The notes: generated by a model from the sequence alone, not told the origin. Shown: positions 1 to 11,011, numbered from the stretch's first letter. The stretch: 64,000 nucleotides of DNA from Lunularia cruciata (GCA_948567375.1 OX419755.1:79130218-79194217), one strand, 5' to 3'. A program made the numbers and translations.

Positions 1-690
1 CTACCAATCTGCAAGACAAGCAAAAACAGGATTCTTTTTGCTTCTAGCCAATTGGATAGAGTAGCAAAGCTATGGTGGAGATTCTGAGTAGAGCAAGCTG
101 AACTAAAAATTGTTGCACTAATCTTGATGTGTGCAAAATTCAAGAGTGCAATAATTAGTTGGTTCCAAGCTATAAATGCCATACAAGCTGCACGAGATAG
201 GTTGGCAGAGTTGAAACAGATTGGCTTTGTAAGAAGTTACATCATGCAATTCCAGAACACCATCATGCAAATTCCATATATATTGGAAGGTGAAGCTCTG
301 AATCAATTTATGAGGGGCTTGAAGCCAAGAACAAAATTAGAGATAATCATGCAAGAGCCACAACACTTGGAGGAAGTCATGCGGTTGGCCAAACATTTTG
401 ATTCCTTGGTTGTAACAACTTGGTCTTGACCTTGATCTCAAACTCAACCTCCACAGAACCTACCAATACACTACACACGGGTGGAGGAGACTGCACCAAT
501 ATAGATTGATGCCATTCAACGAAGACCATGTGGTACTATAGATAGAGAGAAATTGCGACAAAATGGTGGTTGTTTTTATTATCACCAATTGGGACAACAC
601 ATCACTAAATGTCCACTCAAGAATGGGCAACCTCATCAAGTTGCCCAGATGGAGTTTGTGGAGCAGAATGATCAGGGAAACAAGAAATCC
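1..690 (+). pseudogene. A1 gag remnant with broken zinc knuckle
   Basis: The readable part (124-429, 101 codons) has retrotransposon Gag features, including YIMQFQ and the LNQFMRGLKP segment, and matches the A2 gag. The CCHC knuckle at about 567-612 is damaged: compared with A2, the second Cys is Tyr and the His position is Gln, so it should not bind zinc. Gag forms the virus-like particle and packages the RNA. The N-terminal half lies outside the window. Stops occur at 427 and beyond. Confidence 0.88.
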
Positions 691-699
691 TAGTAGGAG

Positions 700-1155
700 A
701 TTTTGAGATGCCTATTGGGAGGTTGGTTAGTTCTAATGAGATTGAAGGCTCGACCTATGCAAGTTTGCTTCACTTGCAAGGTATGACATCTAATCAGGGT
801 TGTATGATTTTGGTTGATTATGGAAGTTTGGAGAATTACATGTCTATGCAAGTAGCAAAGAAATTGGATATTCCTATCAAACTAGTAATTGGAAGTAGAT
901 TGATGATGGCGGATGATAGAAAGGGTTTTGCATTCCGTACCTTGCATCTTGTTACTTTCAAGATTGGGAAAGAGTATTTGGAGTGGATGAGGTTTGTAGT
1001 GGCACTCTACACTACGATGTCATTTGGACTACCTTGGCTTGAACATCATGAGGTTCAATTTGATTGGACCCGACAATAAATTCAAGTACAACACCAAGGT
1101 AGGAATTTCCAATTAGGTTGTTTGGTACCTTTAAGTAATACACCTAAAAATAGTT
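700..1155 (+). pseudogene. A1 retropepsin-like protease remnant
   Basis: Open frame 708-1079 (123 aa) matches the protease region of A2. The segment ILVDYGS places D-Y-G at 816-824, where retropepsins have D-T/S-G. The second hydrophobic segment before the flap and the motif FGLPWLEHH (family GLPWLE) are visible. It would cleave the Gag-Pol precursor. The aromatic residue in the triad is shared in kind with A2 (DFG), so activity is doubtful in both. The frame ends in TAA at 1077. Confidence 0.85.
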
Positions 1156-1335
1156 AGTCCCGAGATGGGAAGTTTGTCGAGAAGGTAGCTATAGAGTAAG
1201 CCTTGAAGGGAGATAAGTCCCAAGATGGGAAGTTTACCAAGGAAGAAGCCATGGAGCAAGCTTTGAAGAAAGATGAGTCCCTAAATGGGAAGTTTGTTAG
1301 TGAAGCAACCATAGAGCAAGCTTTGGAGAAAGATA
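1156..1335 (+). repeat. Three 60-bp in-frame tandem units between protease and RT (A1)
   Basis: Three consecutive 60-bp units start at 1156, 1216 and 1276, each beginning AGTCCC and containing ATGGGAAGTTT. They encode three 20-residue repeats of the type S-x-D-G-K-F...EQAL. The same three-unit array is in A2 at 13981-14160, so it belongs to the family and is not a local duplication. Confidence 0.93.
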
Positions 1336-1339
1336 AGTA

Positions 1340-2790
1340 TGTTTTTGTGGTGTGAATCAAGCCAATTGCACAAGGACAATCTGAGGAGGGCCAAGAGCCT
1401 CAAAAAGCAATGGCTGATCAAATAGTTGAGGAGTTTGTGAGTGTGTTTCCAAATGATCTGCCAAAAGGATTACTCTTTGATAGTGGTATGCCCTTCAAGA
1501 TTGAGTTATTACCAAGGAGTACTCCAGTGAGTACACCAATCTATTGGCTCTCACCAAAGGAGTTGGAGGAGTTACGGACAACACTTACAAAGTTGTTGGA
1601 GAAAGACTTCATACAACATAGCACCTCTCCTTGGGGAGCACCGGTACTATTCACTTAGTTTCACTACATTCACTTAGTTTTTGTATTGATTACCGTGTGC
1701 TCAATAAGCAAACAATGAAGGATGCATATCCCTTGCCTCAGATTGATAACTTGCTTGATCAATTGAGTGGAGCACAATACTTTTCCAAGTTGGATCTCAA
1801 TAGCGGCTATTTGCAAATCCCCATTGATAGGGAAGATGTGCAAAAGATTGCCTTTCACACAAGGTATGGGCATTTCAAGTGGAGAGTTCTAACTTTTGGG
1901 CTCACTAATGGTCTAGTAGTCTTCATGGATCAGATGCATTAGATGTTGGATGGACTATTGGATTGGATGTACATGGTGGTGTTCTTAGATGATATCTTAA
2001 TCTATAGCAAGACAGATGCAGACCACGTGAATCATGTACGAGAAGTCCTAAGACTACTATGATAATGGAAATTTTACTATAAGAAGTTAAAGTGTGCCTT
2101 TTGGCAGAAGGGAGTTACCTTCTTGGGTCACAAGATCTCATCGGAGGGGATCAAGATGGAAGAGGAGAAAATCAAGGCCATTATTGATTGGTCTACTCCG
2201 AAGGATGCTACAAAAGTACATGCATTTAATGGATTAGCCAATTTTTACCGATGGTTCATCCATTATTATGCTCATGTGGCTGCACCATTGACTGACCTCT
2301 TGGGGGAGAACTCAAGCTTCTAGTGGACCTCCAAGCACAAAGAAGCATTTCAAAATTTGAAACATATGGTGTCTTCAAGGCCCATTCTTCAACCATAAGA
2401 TCCTTAGTTACTCTATGTGGTTGATTTTGATGCTTCTAACTTTGCAATTGGAGCAGTGTTGCAACAAGAATTCCTAGATGGACTACATCCCATTGCCTTT
2501 GTGTCACGTTGACTAAATATAGCTGAAAGAAGTTACTTTGCTTGAGATCAAGAACAACTTGCAATGGTATATCCACCAAGGTATGGAGGCATTATCTCTT
2601 GGAGAAACAAGTGATCATGCAAACTGATCCCAAACCATTGTTGCAAACCTTACACTTGGAACACATGAAGAGTCAACATCATTGATGGGAGGAACAACTC
2701 CAATTGTTTGACCTCAAACTTGAATACAAACTAGGTTGGTTCCATGTCATCCTTGATGTTCTATCATGACAACTTGATTTGAAGTCTCTC
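1340..2790 (+). pseudogene. A1 reverse transcriptase and RNase H remnant
   Basis: Ty3/gypsy RT is visible in pieces. The fingers are at 1410-1658 (ELLPRSTPVS, ending SPWGAPVLF). The palm is at 1680-1942 (FCIDYRVLNKQ, FSKLDLNSGY), then the catalytic box FLDD at 1982-1993, intact. The thumb is at 2123-2323 (KISSEGI, GLANFYRWFIHYY). RNase H follows from about 2400 (VDFDASNFAIGAVLQQ). A small insertion near 1655 shifts the frame, and stops lie at 1940, 2059, 2322, 2397 and others. Not functional. Confidence 0.92.
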
Positions 2791-2869
2791 CTCTCATCAC
2801 GGCAACAATTACAACGGTGTCAATTGACTCCAAGGTCCAACACGAGTTTTGATCAACTCTACAACAAGA

Positions 2870-3776
2870 TCCCTTCTTCCAAATGGTACATGGTCATCTT
2901 ATAGCATGCAACAAGGAGTACAACACCTTCTCCTTCAAGGAAAGCCTTCTATTCCATAAGGACAGGATCTATATTCCAACCAAAGGTGATCTTGAACTTG
3001 TGCGCCTTCAAGAAGCCCATGATTTACCAATAGCTTGTCACATGGATGTGGACAAGACCTTGGGTACACTCTAACGGCAATGGTGGTGGCCCAACATGAC
3101 ACAAGATATTTAAGAGTTTGTCCAATCATGTGAGAGCTGCAAACATAACAAGGCCAACAACCAGAAGCCGAGTGGACTCCTTCAACCACTCCACATTCCA
3201 TCTGCTTGATGGGAACACATGAGCTTAGATCTCATCACATCCTTGCCTAAGACAAAGCAAGGACACATAGCAATCATGGTGTTTGTGGATAATCTTAGTA
3301 AGCAAATCCACTTAGCACCAACCTTTGATACCGTGGATGCTCCAACCTTAGCATGAATCTACTTTGACAATGTCTTCAAGCATCATGGGATGCCATGTGT
3401 ACTCATCTCCAACCGCAATCTGGGAAGTTTTGGCAAGCACTCTTCTAGATACTTGGCACCAAGCTTGCTTTGTCCATGGCCTATCATCCTCAAACTAATA
3501 GACAAACTGCACATGCAAATCATACCTTGGGAGATATGTTGCGTGCCTTTGTCAATGTCCACCATACCAATTGGGATGAATGTCTTGCAATTGCAGAATT
3601 TGCCTACAATAATTCCAAACATACAAGCACCGGATTTTCTCCTTTCTTTCTCAATTTTGGCCAAGGTCCACTTGTTCAAGATTCTCTTCTTCCTCCTCCT
3701 CCATCTCAGGTCCCTCATATTGCAACCTTCTTGACCACCATATCACAATCTCTCTAACAAGCCAAATCTCATCTCC
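2870..3776 (+). pseudogene. A1 integrase remnant
   Basis: The sequence matches A2 integrase. The zinc-binding N-terminus (LVRLQEAHDLPIACHMDVD, then CESCKHNKA), the catalytic-core start (SLDLITSLPKTKQGH) and the conserved AYHPQTNRQT and WDECLAIAEFAYNNS segments with the catalytic Glu are readable in different frames. The second catalytic Asp region reads ISNRN where A2 has ISDRD, so that Asp is Asn here. Stops lie at 3073, 3111 and 3354. The reading continues beyond the solo LTR at 3782-4180. Confidence 0.9.
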
Positions 3777-3781
3777 TTGTT

Positions 3782-4180
3782 TGTAAAAGACCAAGACTGA
3801 GGAGAGAAATAGGAGAATGGAAGCTCCCATTGAGACACTTGAATAAGTGAAAACTCCGAATGCCTAGCATGAGCTTTGGCTTTGGTATTTATAGGTAGTA
3901 TACAAAGCCTTTGAGAAGCTTCCTTGAGCCGCTTTCTTAGAGTGCAAGCCAAGTTAACTAGGAAGCTTCTCAAGAAGCTTCCTTCTAGAAGCCGCCTCCT
4001 TGGCGTGTAAGCTAAGCTAGCTAGAAGCTTCTAGAAGCTACCTGCTTGGAGCACAACTTAACTAGTTAGGAAGCTTCCCAAGAAGCTTCCTAGATGCTTC
4101 TAGAATATTCTAGGCTAATTTGGCTTATTCTCTACTTTTTTAGCCTTACTAACTACGTTGCTAAACTCCATATTGTTACA
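3782..4180 (-). mobile_element. Solo LTR, family A, inserted in A1 pol (TSD TTGTT)
   Basis: This 399-bp LTR is in reverse orientation (plus strand TGTAAAAGACC...ATTGTTACA) and is flanked by perfect 5-bp duplications TTGTT at 3777-3781 and 4181-4185. Removing it restores alignment with the uninterrupted A2 sequence near 11510-11530. It has a TATA-like box (TATTTATA at 3886-3893, reverse) and a perfect 13-bp heat-shock-type trimer at 4024-4036. No internal domain remains, so it arose by LTR-LTR recombination. Confidence 0.96.
4024..4036 (-). promoter_or_regulatory. Perfect heat-shock-element trimer in solo LTR
   Basis: GAAgcTTCtaGAA matches the inverted nGAAn consensus for heat-shock factor binding with exact 2-nt spacing. 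It lies upstream of the LTR's TATA-like box when read on the minus strand. Binding is inferred from the consensus only. Confidence 0.6.
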
Positions 4181-4185
4181 TTGTT

Positions 4186-4700
4186 GCTCAAAATCATTAG
4201 AAAAAATATGCGGACCACCATTGTCGTGATCTCACCTTTGAAGTCGGTGATAAAGTCATGCTATCCTCTATTAACCTACCCCTCCTACTTGATACCTAAA
4301 TTAGTAAACTTGCCCCTAATTGGATAGAATCCTTTGATGTCACCCAAATCATCTCTCTTATTGTTTATCGACTTGCCTTTCCTTGTTATATGCGCATCCA
4401 TCCTATCTTTCACATTTCCAAGTTAAAACCCTTGTTCTTAACCCATCTTCCTTTTTCTCTTGTGTCCAACCTCCTCCTCCTCCCATCCCTATCAATGGTC
4501 ATGAGGAGTACAAAGTTGATCATATCCTTGCATATCACCATATTCAACAAAGATGTCAACAACATACGGAGTACAAGGTCCTTTGGAAAGGGTATCCTCT
4601 TCATGATGCCACATGGGAACCTTTTTCTCATCTCCAAAATGCATAGATGGCCATCCAGGAGTTTGAAGCTTCAATAGTGACAAGGACGTCATCAACTAGC
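4186..4700 (+). pseudogene. A1 integrase C-terminus and chromodomain remnant
   Basis: This continues A1 pol after the solo LTR. FHISKLKPL (integrase C-terminal region) is readable at about 4408-4434. The frame 4383-4646 encodes a chromodomain: HEEYKVDHILAYH, then EYKVLWKGYPLHDATWEP, with the aromatic-cage-like Tyr and Trp residues present. Such domains steer chromovirus integration to heterochromatin. In A2 the same region ends at a stop just before the PPT. Confidence 0.9.
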
Positions 4701-4712
4701 GATGGGAGAATA
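4699..4712 (+). other. A1 polypurine tract
   Basis: The purine-rich stretch GCGATGGGAGAATA directly abuts the 3' LTR at 4713. A2 has the matching GCGGTGGGGAAATA at 10998-11011 (minus). This is the expected plus-strand priming site. Confidence 0.8.
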
Positions 4713-4856
4713 TGTAACAATATAGAGTTTAGCGATGTAGTTAGCAAGGCTAACAAAGTAGAGAATAAGCCAAATTAGCAAAAATATTCTAGAAGCATCT
4801 AAAAAGCTTCTTGGGAAGCTTCCCAACTAGCTTAACTTGCACCACAAGCAGGTAGC

Positions 4857-4869
4857 TTCTAGAAGCTTC
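4857..4869 (+). promoter_or_regulatory. Perfect heat-shock-element trimer in A1 3' LTR
   Basis: TTCtaGAAgcTTC, three alternating pentamers with exact spacing, about 145 bp upstream of the TATAAATA at 5012-5019. The arrangement resembles heat-responsive plant LTRs. Function is inferred. Confidence 0.62.
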
Positions 4870-5011
4870 CAACTAGCTTAGCTTGCACGCCACATAGGTG
4901 GGTTTTAGAAGAAAATTTCTTGAGAAGCTTCCTGGTTAACTTGGCTTGCACTCTAAGAAAGAAGCTCAAGGAAGCTTCTTGAGAAGCTTATCAAGGATCT
5001 TGTATACTACC

Positions 5012-5019
5012 TATAAATA
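5012..5019 (+). promoter_or_regulatory. TATA box of family-A LTR
   Basis: TATAAATA within CCTATAAATACC, conserved in all five family-A LTRs in the window (also 3886-3893, 10688-10695, 15898-15905 and 24493-24500 in their own orientations). Confidence 0.75.
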
Positions 5020-5122
5020 CCAAAGCCAAAGCTCATGCTAGGCATTCAGAGTTTTCCCACATTCAAGTGTCCTTATATGAGTTCCATTCTCCTATTTCTC
5101 TCCTCGGTCTCGGTCTTTTACA

Positions 5123-6340
5123 GAAGACCGATACCACATAGGTAATATCAAAAATGTATTATTACCCATACTGCTACCAAGCACTCTCCTTCATATAAAA
5201 TATACTTGATCTCTACTGAATTCTTGGAGCAACTAGCATAGGCCACCACAAACTCCTTCCCCTCATCATCATGTTGGGTTATCATTACTCCAAGCTCCAA
5301 TGTACTCTAATCATCATGAAGCTAGAATGGTCTTCCTCTTATTGGTCTCCTAAGAATAGGGGCAGATATCAACCTCTCCTTGAGCTCTATAAAAGCTCTC
5401 TCCTACTCATCTCCCCAACACCACTCTTCTATAAGCTTGGTCACCTTCATCAAGACCTTAGCAATGGCACTGGATCCTCTAACATAGCGATGATAGAAGT
5501 TTGCCAAGGAATGCCCACACTCTACTCACATCCATAGACCAAGAAATATGTGCAATAGTTTCTACCTTGGTTTGCTAAACAACAAATCATCAAGGGTAGA
5601 TAGTGTGATCCAAGTACTCAACCTGCTCATAGAAGAATCTACACTTCTCATGCTCCTCCCTATTAGTGCTATAGACCAAAATGTTATCAATATAGCATTG
5701 AGTAAAATCCAATCCTATTAGGATCCTATCTGTGATCCTCTGGAACTTGGTAGGAGCATTCTTTAACCCAAATGGTAAGAACTTCCATTGATATAATACA
5801 TCATTATTGTGAGGATCAATATCCATGAATGCTATCTTGGACTTATCCTCCTTCTTGATTGGCAACTAATGATATCCTACTTGAAGATCCAAATTACTAA
5901 AGACCTTTGCATGCCCATTTTCATCAAAGATCTCCTTTGGTGGAGGCATGGCAGACTAATCAACCCTAGTCTAATGGTTGATAGGACAATAATCTCTACT
6001 CATCTACCTATCTATGTTGTTGTCATGCATACTGCTCTTGGTTGGCATCACTATAGTTGAATCATACTCTCCATGTAAAATCTCCAAAAAACCAGCCTCA
6101 AAAAGGTCTCTATTCTAGCTCTAAATCAATGCTCTTTCCATGTCACTATATTTGTAAGGACATCAAAAAACGGGTGTATTGCTAGTAAGCTCAATCTGAT
6201 TACTAAGTTCTTTTAGAGCACCCAAATCCTTCATACTAAAGGAAAAGAATTGTGTAACTCCTCAAGAACCTCCAAACTCTCCATCTTTCTCCTCTTGTAA
6301 GCCCGGGTCCAAGATCTCATCAAGTATCCTTTGTAATTGA
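5123..6340 (-). pseudogene. B0 reverse transcriptase and RNase H remnant
   Basis: Minus-strand frame 5865-5590 reads as Ty3/gypsy RT palm: PIKKEDKSKIAFMDID, then WKFLPFGLKNAPTKFQRI, then CYIDNILVYS. The catalytic YIDD is YIDN (5683-5694), so the second Asp is lost. The thumb and RNase H follow down to 5123, where A1 cuts the element. The RT N-terminus (about 6060-6340) is readable only in fragments. In-frame stops are numerous. Confidence 0.88.
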
Positions 6341-8059
6341 TGTAGGAGTGGAAGACATATTGATTGGCTACTACACTAGGCCATTAGGACTAGTAGTGTC
6401 ATGCTCCTAACCATTAGAGTTCCCAACCTTAGTGTGGAAAAATCCCTTTGCTCTGGTTGCGAGCTCTATACGTCCTCTAGCTGCATCCCAAGTAGACCAA
6501 GGGTGTAACCCAAGTAGACCAAGCTCACCTAGATGGACCCCAAGTAGACCACTCTCACTAGTAGCAATTGGTTGTGTCCTAAGTATACCCTCCTCACTTG
6601 ATCCATCGCTCCTAGCATGTGCTTAAATTGTCTTGATAGGCATAGAGCTTACAAGTATCCGAGTGGTGATGCCTATCAAGTGCATTGTATGTTACTTTTC
6701 CAAGCCAAGGCTCACAATCCAGATCCATAGCCTGACCTAATACCTAATGCTTGGATGCTTCTCACACATTTGTAATAACAGTAATATTGGTATGAAAACC
6801 CATTTCTTATTCCCTTTGATCAACGCTGGGCTCCAATAACAGCTATAATTGTGAGTCCCAAACAAGTCCAAGACCTCCCTCTCAAAAAGCATGGGAGCTT
6901 TGAAAACTCATAAGTGTGGGTAAAGTGGCTTTGGGCTATCCAACAAGGTTCACCACTACCATATATGACCTATCAACCAATACTACCATTTGAGACTGGC
7001 GCCCAACATCCAAAATATCATCAATAGTAAGGTGGTCTAATTGTTGAATCCCATCACAAGCATGTTATAGAACCTCTCTGGGTGAGAATTTTGTCCACCA
7101 AAGATAAAGATAATGAGCTCATGATCCCACTCTAGTTGCATACAACAACACATCTCATCCAAGAATGGACCTAATGTGTACTTGCCACCACCCGAGTATG
7201 AGAATCACTAATCAAAGGGATGTTCTCCAAAATGTAGATTAGAGAAATAGACTGATAAATCTAGAGAAATTTGGGTATACATAATATCTCCCAAAACACA
7301 CCAAAATAGAGATCATATAGACCTTGACCTCAACTAGCACGGGTATGTCCCTAACATGGCCATCCAAAAATCACCAAATGAATGGGACCATGTCCCCAAA
7401 TCATGTACTCTCAACAAGGAAAGGTTTGCTAGTAGGGTCTTCTGGTAACGTTTAATTGCTAACATTGGTAATAACTCAAGATATTGATAGGTCAAGTGTG
7501 CCACATGATGTAGAGAGACTTGCCTAGCAGTCTCATCTCTCTCCACATACAAGTACCTTTGTACTTGTATATCTACTTGTAATACCATAGCTAGTCTAGT
7601 GCTAATCTCACAAAATAACTCCAATAGACATACTTCCTCAATTGGATATTGCCAAGCAATGAGTGTGGTATCCAAAGGTGACAACATGATAGACTCTAGA
7701 AGCTCATCCTCACACTAGTCTCCTAGTGGTACAAAGGTTCCACTCTAAGCCGATAGCACCAAATAATTTACATGTTGCTGCAATGCCTCTCCAAAACTCC
7801 ACAATGGAACATCTAAGGTGGATGGAACAATCCCACTTGTACTCCAAATCCAAGTGATCTCCTTTGGTATTGGACTATCCTTTGCATGGACATTCTTCTC
7901 CAATAAGTCACTAGGCCAAGTAATAGAACCATTGAAAGCTAAACTTGATGCCATGGTCCTTGACTATAGTGACCCAAGATTGCCACTACTAAAGCATAAT
8001 GGTAGGCAATATACCAGTCTCTTACCTAATTGCCAACCTAGTCTATAGAGGTTATCTCC
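6340..8059 (-). pseudogene. B0 spacer between protease and RT, function unknown
   Basis: About 1.7 kb with no domain I recognise. It is colinear with 21320-23040 in B1 and 59060-60800 in B3, so it is a genuine family-B segment and not an insertion. The longest antisense frames (7687-7334, 117 aa; 7954-7745) do not resemble RT, protease or integrase. It may encode a long linker or an unrecognised domain, or be non-coding. Confidence 0.6.
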
Positions 8060-8331
8060 TATAATACCAATAGTTAGACATATTATCTAGAGGTGAAAAT
8101 TGGCTTGGTAACATCTAGAAGGATATTATGTATGATGGGTTAAGTAGATTAAATAGAGATGTCACCAAAATAGTATTTCTACTAATAAGGTAGGAGTGTA
8201 AATAATAAGAAACTTCAAAGCCAATTTTGGAGGCCTAAATTGATGAATTAGGCCTAAAAAATGTGCACATTTTTCTTCCTTCCATGGGAAGAAAGATTGG
8301 CCTTTCTCTCTCTCTCTCTATCTCTCTCTCT
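8060..8331 (+). mobile_element. C1 5' LTR, left piece, ending in a CT microsatellite
   Basis: Begins TATAATACCAATAG (family consensus TGTAATACCAATAG) and follows the family-C LTR down to a (CT)n run at about 8303-8331. There B1 begins. The LTR resumes at about 27660 with CA and CT repeats and the expected downstream sequence. Together the two pieces make about 609 bp. Confidence 0.87.
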
Positions 8332-8430
8332 TGTCATGTGTATATTACTACACAACATACATCGTTGTCAATATCATGCACTACAGAAGCACAATTCACA
8401 CGTAAGTCATACATAAACTCTAGAGTGCCA
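8332..8430 (-). repeat. Terminal repeat X' outside B1 3' LTR
   Basis: About 100 bp beyond the 3' LTR. It is a direct repeat of 8887-8992 on the inner side of the LTR. Both start TGTC(A/G)TG and share AAGTCATACATAAACTCT. The same pair flanks the 3' LTR of B3 (53834-53936 and 54386-54489). No such sequence follows the 5' LTRs of B0 or B1. Confidence 0.85.
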
Positions 8431-8884
8431 CAATAATCAGTTCATTTACATAACTCGACTCACACAAAATCAAATCAATACTTGATTTGTCACTCTTTAA
8501 TATGTCAACAACTGGGCATTGATCACAGTCAAGCGACGCTCACTCTAGCTAAGAGAATCCAAGTGACGCTTGCCGGCCTCTGCTAACCATAGCCAGGAAC
8601 TCAAAGGCTCAACATCAGAGAAGTGAGCTCTCTAGAGCTGCACTTCAAAATTATACCCCTTGGACTTGAGCTAGGTCTCAAACCCTAACGGTCCTATTGA
8701 CAACACACCCAATAGTGCAAATGGTGCAAAGTGATGGTGGGCCCCACCATGAAGTAATTACTCCAAACACAAAATCTGACCGTTGGAAAGTAATCTACAA
8801 GTAATTGCTAAAATACCTCTAACCACTATCATTGCAGCTCCAGTATCCAAGCAATCTAGATGCGATACTACAAATGGCATGACA
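8431..8884 (-). mobile_element. B1 3' LTR
   Basis: 454 bp, colinear with the B1 5' LTR (27209-27659), the B0 5' LTR (39421-39856) and the B3 3' LTR (53937-54383). On the minus strand it begins TGTCATGCCATTTGTAG. Shared internal blocks include GAATCCAAGTGACGCT (plus strand). It lies between repeats X' and X. Confidence 0.85.
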
Positions 8885-8886
8885 AT

Positions 8887-8992
8887 TGTCGTGCATATAT
8901 ACATTGCTACACAACATATATTGCTATCAACATCATACACTTTAGAAGCACAACTCACACATAAGTCATACATAAACTCTAAAGTGGCACAA
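8887..8992 (-). repeat. Repeat X inside B1 3' LTR boundary
   Basis: Inner partner of X' (8332-8430). It occupies the place where a polypurine tract would be expected next to the 3' LTR, but it is not purine-rich. Confidence 0.8.
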
Positions 8993-9119
8993 TTGCCCTC
9001 CTAGTTGGCAATTAGGTCCCCCTAACTCCAAATAGCCATCTACTCCAAGTATATGGTATACCCTATGATGGGCAAAGATCAAGAGGTTGAGTGCTATCAA
9101 GCTCCGTCGTTAGTTGCCT

Positions 9120-9560
9120 ATCTGCAATCTATACCATATAAAGGATGAACTAGTTATAAGTCAAGTACATCTAGGACATAACCATTGTCCCTACGGAACC
9201 ACCGTGAGGAGAGGTATCATACATGCCATATGCCATCCTCCCAAACAAGTATCACACACTAACATAGTAGCAGCTCCACCAGAAGAGCCACATAACATAT
9301 CCCTCAAGCTTGCCCGTGCAAGTGCCAAGCTTAGGTCCATAGTACCATCAATGTTTGGGAGGTGGCATGGCACACAATTGCTCACATGATCCTTCCAAAC
9401 AACACCATCACGTCCTTCCAATGCAAGGACTCTAGATGACAAAACCTCGTGCACTCTCAAGATAATGCGGCCTATCAAAACATCAAGTGTCATTGATGCT
9501 CTCTACTATAGATATACATAGTCACCTTGATGAAATTGACGGATCAAGGGTCTATACCCT
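9120..9560 (-). pseudogene. B1 integrase C-terminal region with PHD-like zinc finger
   Basis: Minus-strand frame 9493-9191 and its continuation read as an integrase tail (LEGRDGVVWKDHV, NCVPCHLPNIDG) followed by a PHD-type finger. Ligands in order are MLCG, CDTC, GWHMAC, then W-x-CPRC just after an in-frame TAG, and the pol stop TGA at about 9143. The first Cys of the finger is Asp here but Cys in B3, so together the copies support a Cys4-His-Cys3 pattern. PHD fingers bind histone H3 tails. A role in target choice is my inference. Confidence 0.78.
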
Positions 9561-10583
9561 TCTCCTCAAATAGTAGCATAATGTAAGGTATCCTTATGCT
9601 AAGCAATTGCCAAGTTCTCAAAGGTCATTGGAACCACTCTCCAAAAGATCTCTGCCCGTTGAGAACATGTGCTCATCCAAACATATGGATCATCCAAGTC
9701 CAAGTCTACAATAGCATCTCGATGAATGGCTATAGGTAAATCTACATCTTGTCTGTAGCGTAGGAAGTAAGGAGAGAAGGATGCCAAGGAGGCTTGCTGG
9801 CTGAACCAATAGCCCATGGCATAATACTTTAAGGACAAGAGAACTCTTCAAGAGAGATACAAGAGAGAAAACATAGATTTCACACTCAATCCTTCGATGC
9901 CCCAAAGGAGCACCTTCTCTTTATTATATAGCCAAAGAAGATCTCCTCCAATGAAGCTCCACCATAGGATTAGGTACATGGATAGGTGACATGTTAGCAA
10001 GCTTCACCCTTAGATTATTTGCTTGGATGGGTGACATGTCAGTCTTGGTCCCATCTGGTTGTGCAAATAGGCTTTGACCAAAGGGAATCTTTTAGGGAAT
10101 CTTCATGTAGGAATCTCAGAATCACATGGGTGAAGTACCATTGGAAAGGTCTTGGTGAGAATACCTATGGGAGGATTGACATAATTTTGAGGCCTAATTC
10201 ATCTGTTTAGGCCTCCAAAATTGCCTTTGAAGTTTTCAAGCCTAATTTGGCTTCTGCCCTATTAATAGAAGTGCTCTTTTGGTGATATCTCTATCTAATC
10301 TACATTCTCCATCATGTGTAACATCCTTCCAAATATCACCACCCCAAGTTTCACCTCTAGATCATATGCCTAGCTATTGATTCTAAATTTTCCAAGCATG
10401 TTTTGGTTTTTGGCCTATTAGTAGAAGTACTCTTTTGGTGATACCTCTAGCTTATCTACTTAGGCATCGCCACAAGATACAACATAGTCCACTTGATTAC
10501 GATGGTGTAGGACATTGGGTCAGGTGGGAGAGTTTCTTAGAGCAGCACAAGCCCTACACCCTTTGTCTATGGCAAGTCCTATT

Positions 10584-10997
10584 TGTAAAAGACCAAAACC
10601 GAGGAGAGAAATAGGAGAATGGAAACTCACATTGGGACACTTGAATGAGGGAAAACTCCAAATGCCTAGCATGAGCTTTGGCTTTGGTATTTATAGGTAG
10701 CAAACAAGGTCCTTGAGAAGCTTCCTCAAGCCGCTTTCTTAGAGTGCAAGCCAAGTTAACTAGGAAGCTTCTCAAGAAGCTTCCTTCTAGAAGCCGCCTA
10801 CTTGGCGTGCAAGCTAAGCTAGTTGGAAGCTTCTAGAAGCTTCCTTCTAGAAGCTACTTACTTAAGGTGCAAGCTAAGCTAACCAGGAAGCTTCCCAAGA
10901 AGCTTCCTAGATACTTCCGGAATATTCTAGGCTACTTTGTCTTATGTGCTACTTCGTAAGCCCGACTAACTTTGTTGCTAAACTCCATATTGTTACA
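10584..10997 (-). mobile_element. A2 3' LTR
   Basis: 414 bp, low-coordinate copy (3' in element sense). TG/CA ends. TATA-like box at 10688-10695 on the minus strand and a GAA/TTC array at 10826-10852. Confidence 0.96.
10826..10852 (-). promoter_or_regulatory. Heat-shock-element tetramer plus extra pair in A2 3' LTR
   Basis: GAAgcTTCtaGAAgcTTC (10826-10843) is four perfectly spaced alternating pentamer cores. TTCtaGAA follows at 10845-10852. It lies about 130 bp upstream of the TATA-like box in element orientation. An identical array is in the 5' LTR (16036-16062). Heat-shock-factor binding is inferred from the consensus. Confidence 0.65.
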
Positions 10998-11011
10998 TAT
11001 TTCCCCACCGC
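10998..11011 (-). other. A2 polypurine tract
   Basis: On the minus strand GCGGTGGGGAAATA lies directly before the 3' LTR and just after the pol stop codon (11011-11013). Confidence 0.85.

Larger units (their letters stand above)
1..5122 (+). mobile_element. A1: Ty3/gypsy chromovirus, 5' end outside window, degenerate
   Basis: Plus-strand LTR retrotransposon with gag, CCHC knuckle, protease, RT, RNase H, integrase and chromodomain remnants in chromovirus order, ending in a 3' LTR (4713-5122). The window opens inside gag, so the 5' LTR lies to the left. It aligns throughout with the complete copy A2 (10584-16207, opposite strand). The reading frame is broken by many stops (for example 1940, 2322, 3073) and a frameshift near 1655. 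A solo LTR of its own family is inserted at 3782-4180. A1 itself interrupts the RNase H region of the minus-strand element B0, whose sequence begins at 5123. Confidence 0.95.
4713..5122 (+). mobile_element. A1 3' LTR (family A)
   Basis: 410 bp, TGTAACAATAT...GGTCTTTTACA, with TG/CA ends. It is dense in GAAGCTTC and TTCTAGAA palindromes in the U3 part and has TATAAATA at 5012-5019. It follows the PPT directly. At 5123 the sequence changes to family-B RNase H (antisense), so this is the insertion junction. The left TSD copy lies outside the window. Confidence 0.95.

Noticed and set aside
3390..3734. Two opposite 111-114-aa frames as genes
   Set aside because: They are off-frame shadows of the A1 integrase.
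8303..8331. CT microsatellite as an independent feature
   Set aside because: It is part of the family-C LTR at the B1 junction and is reported there.
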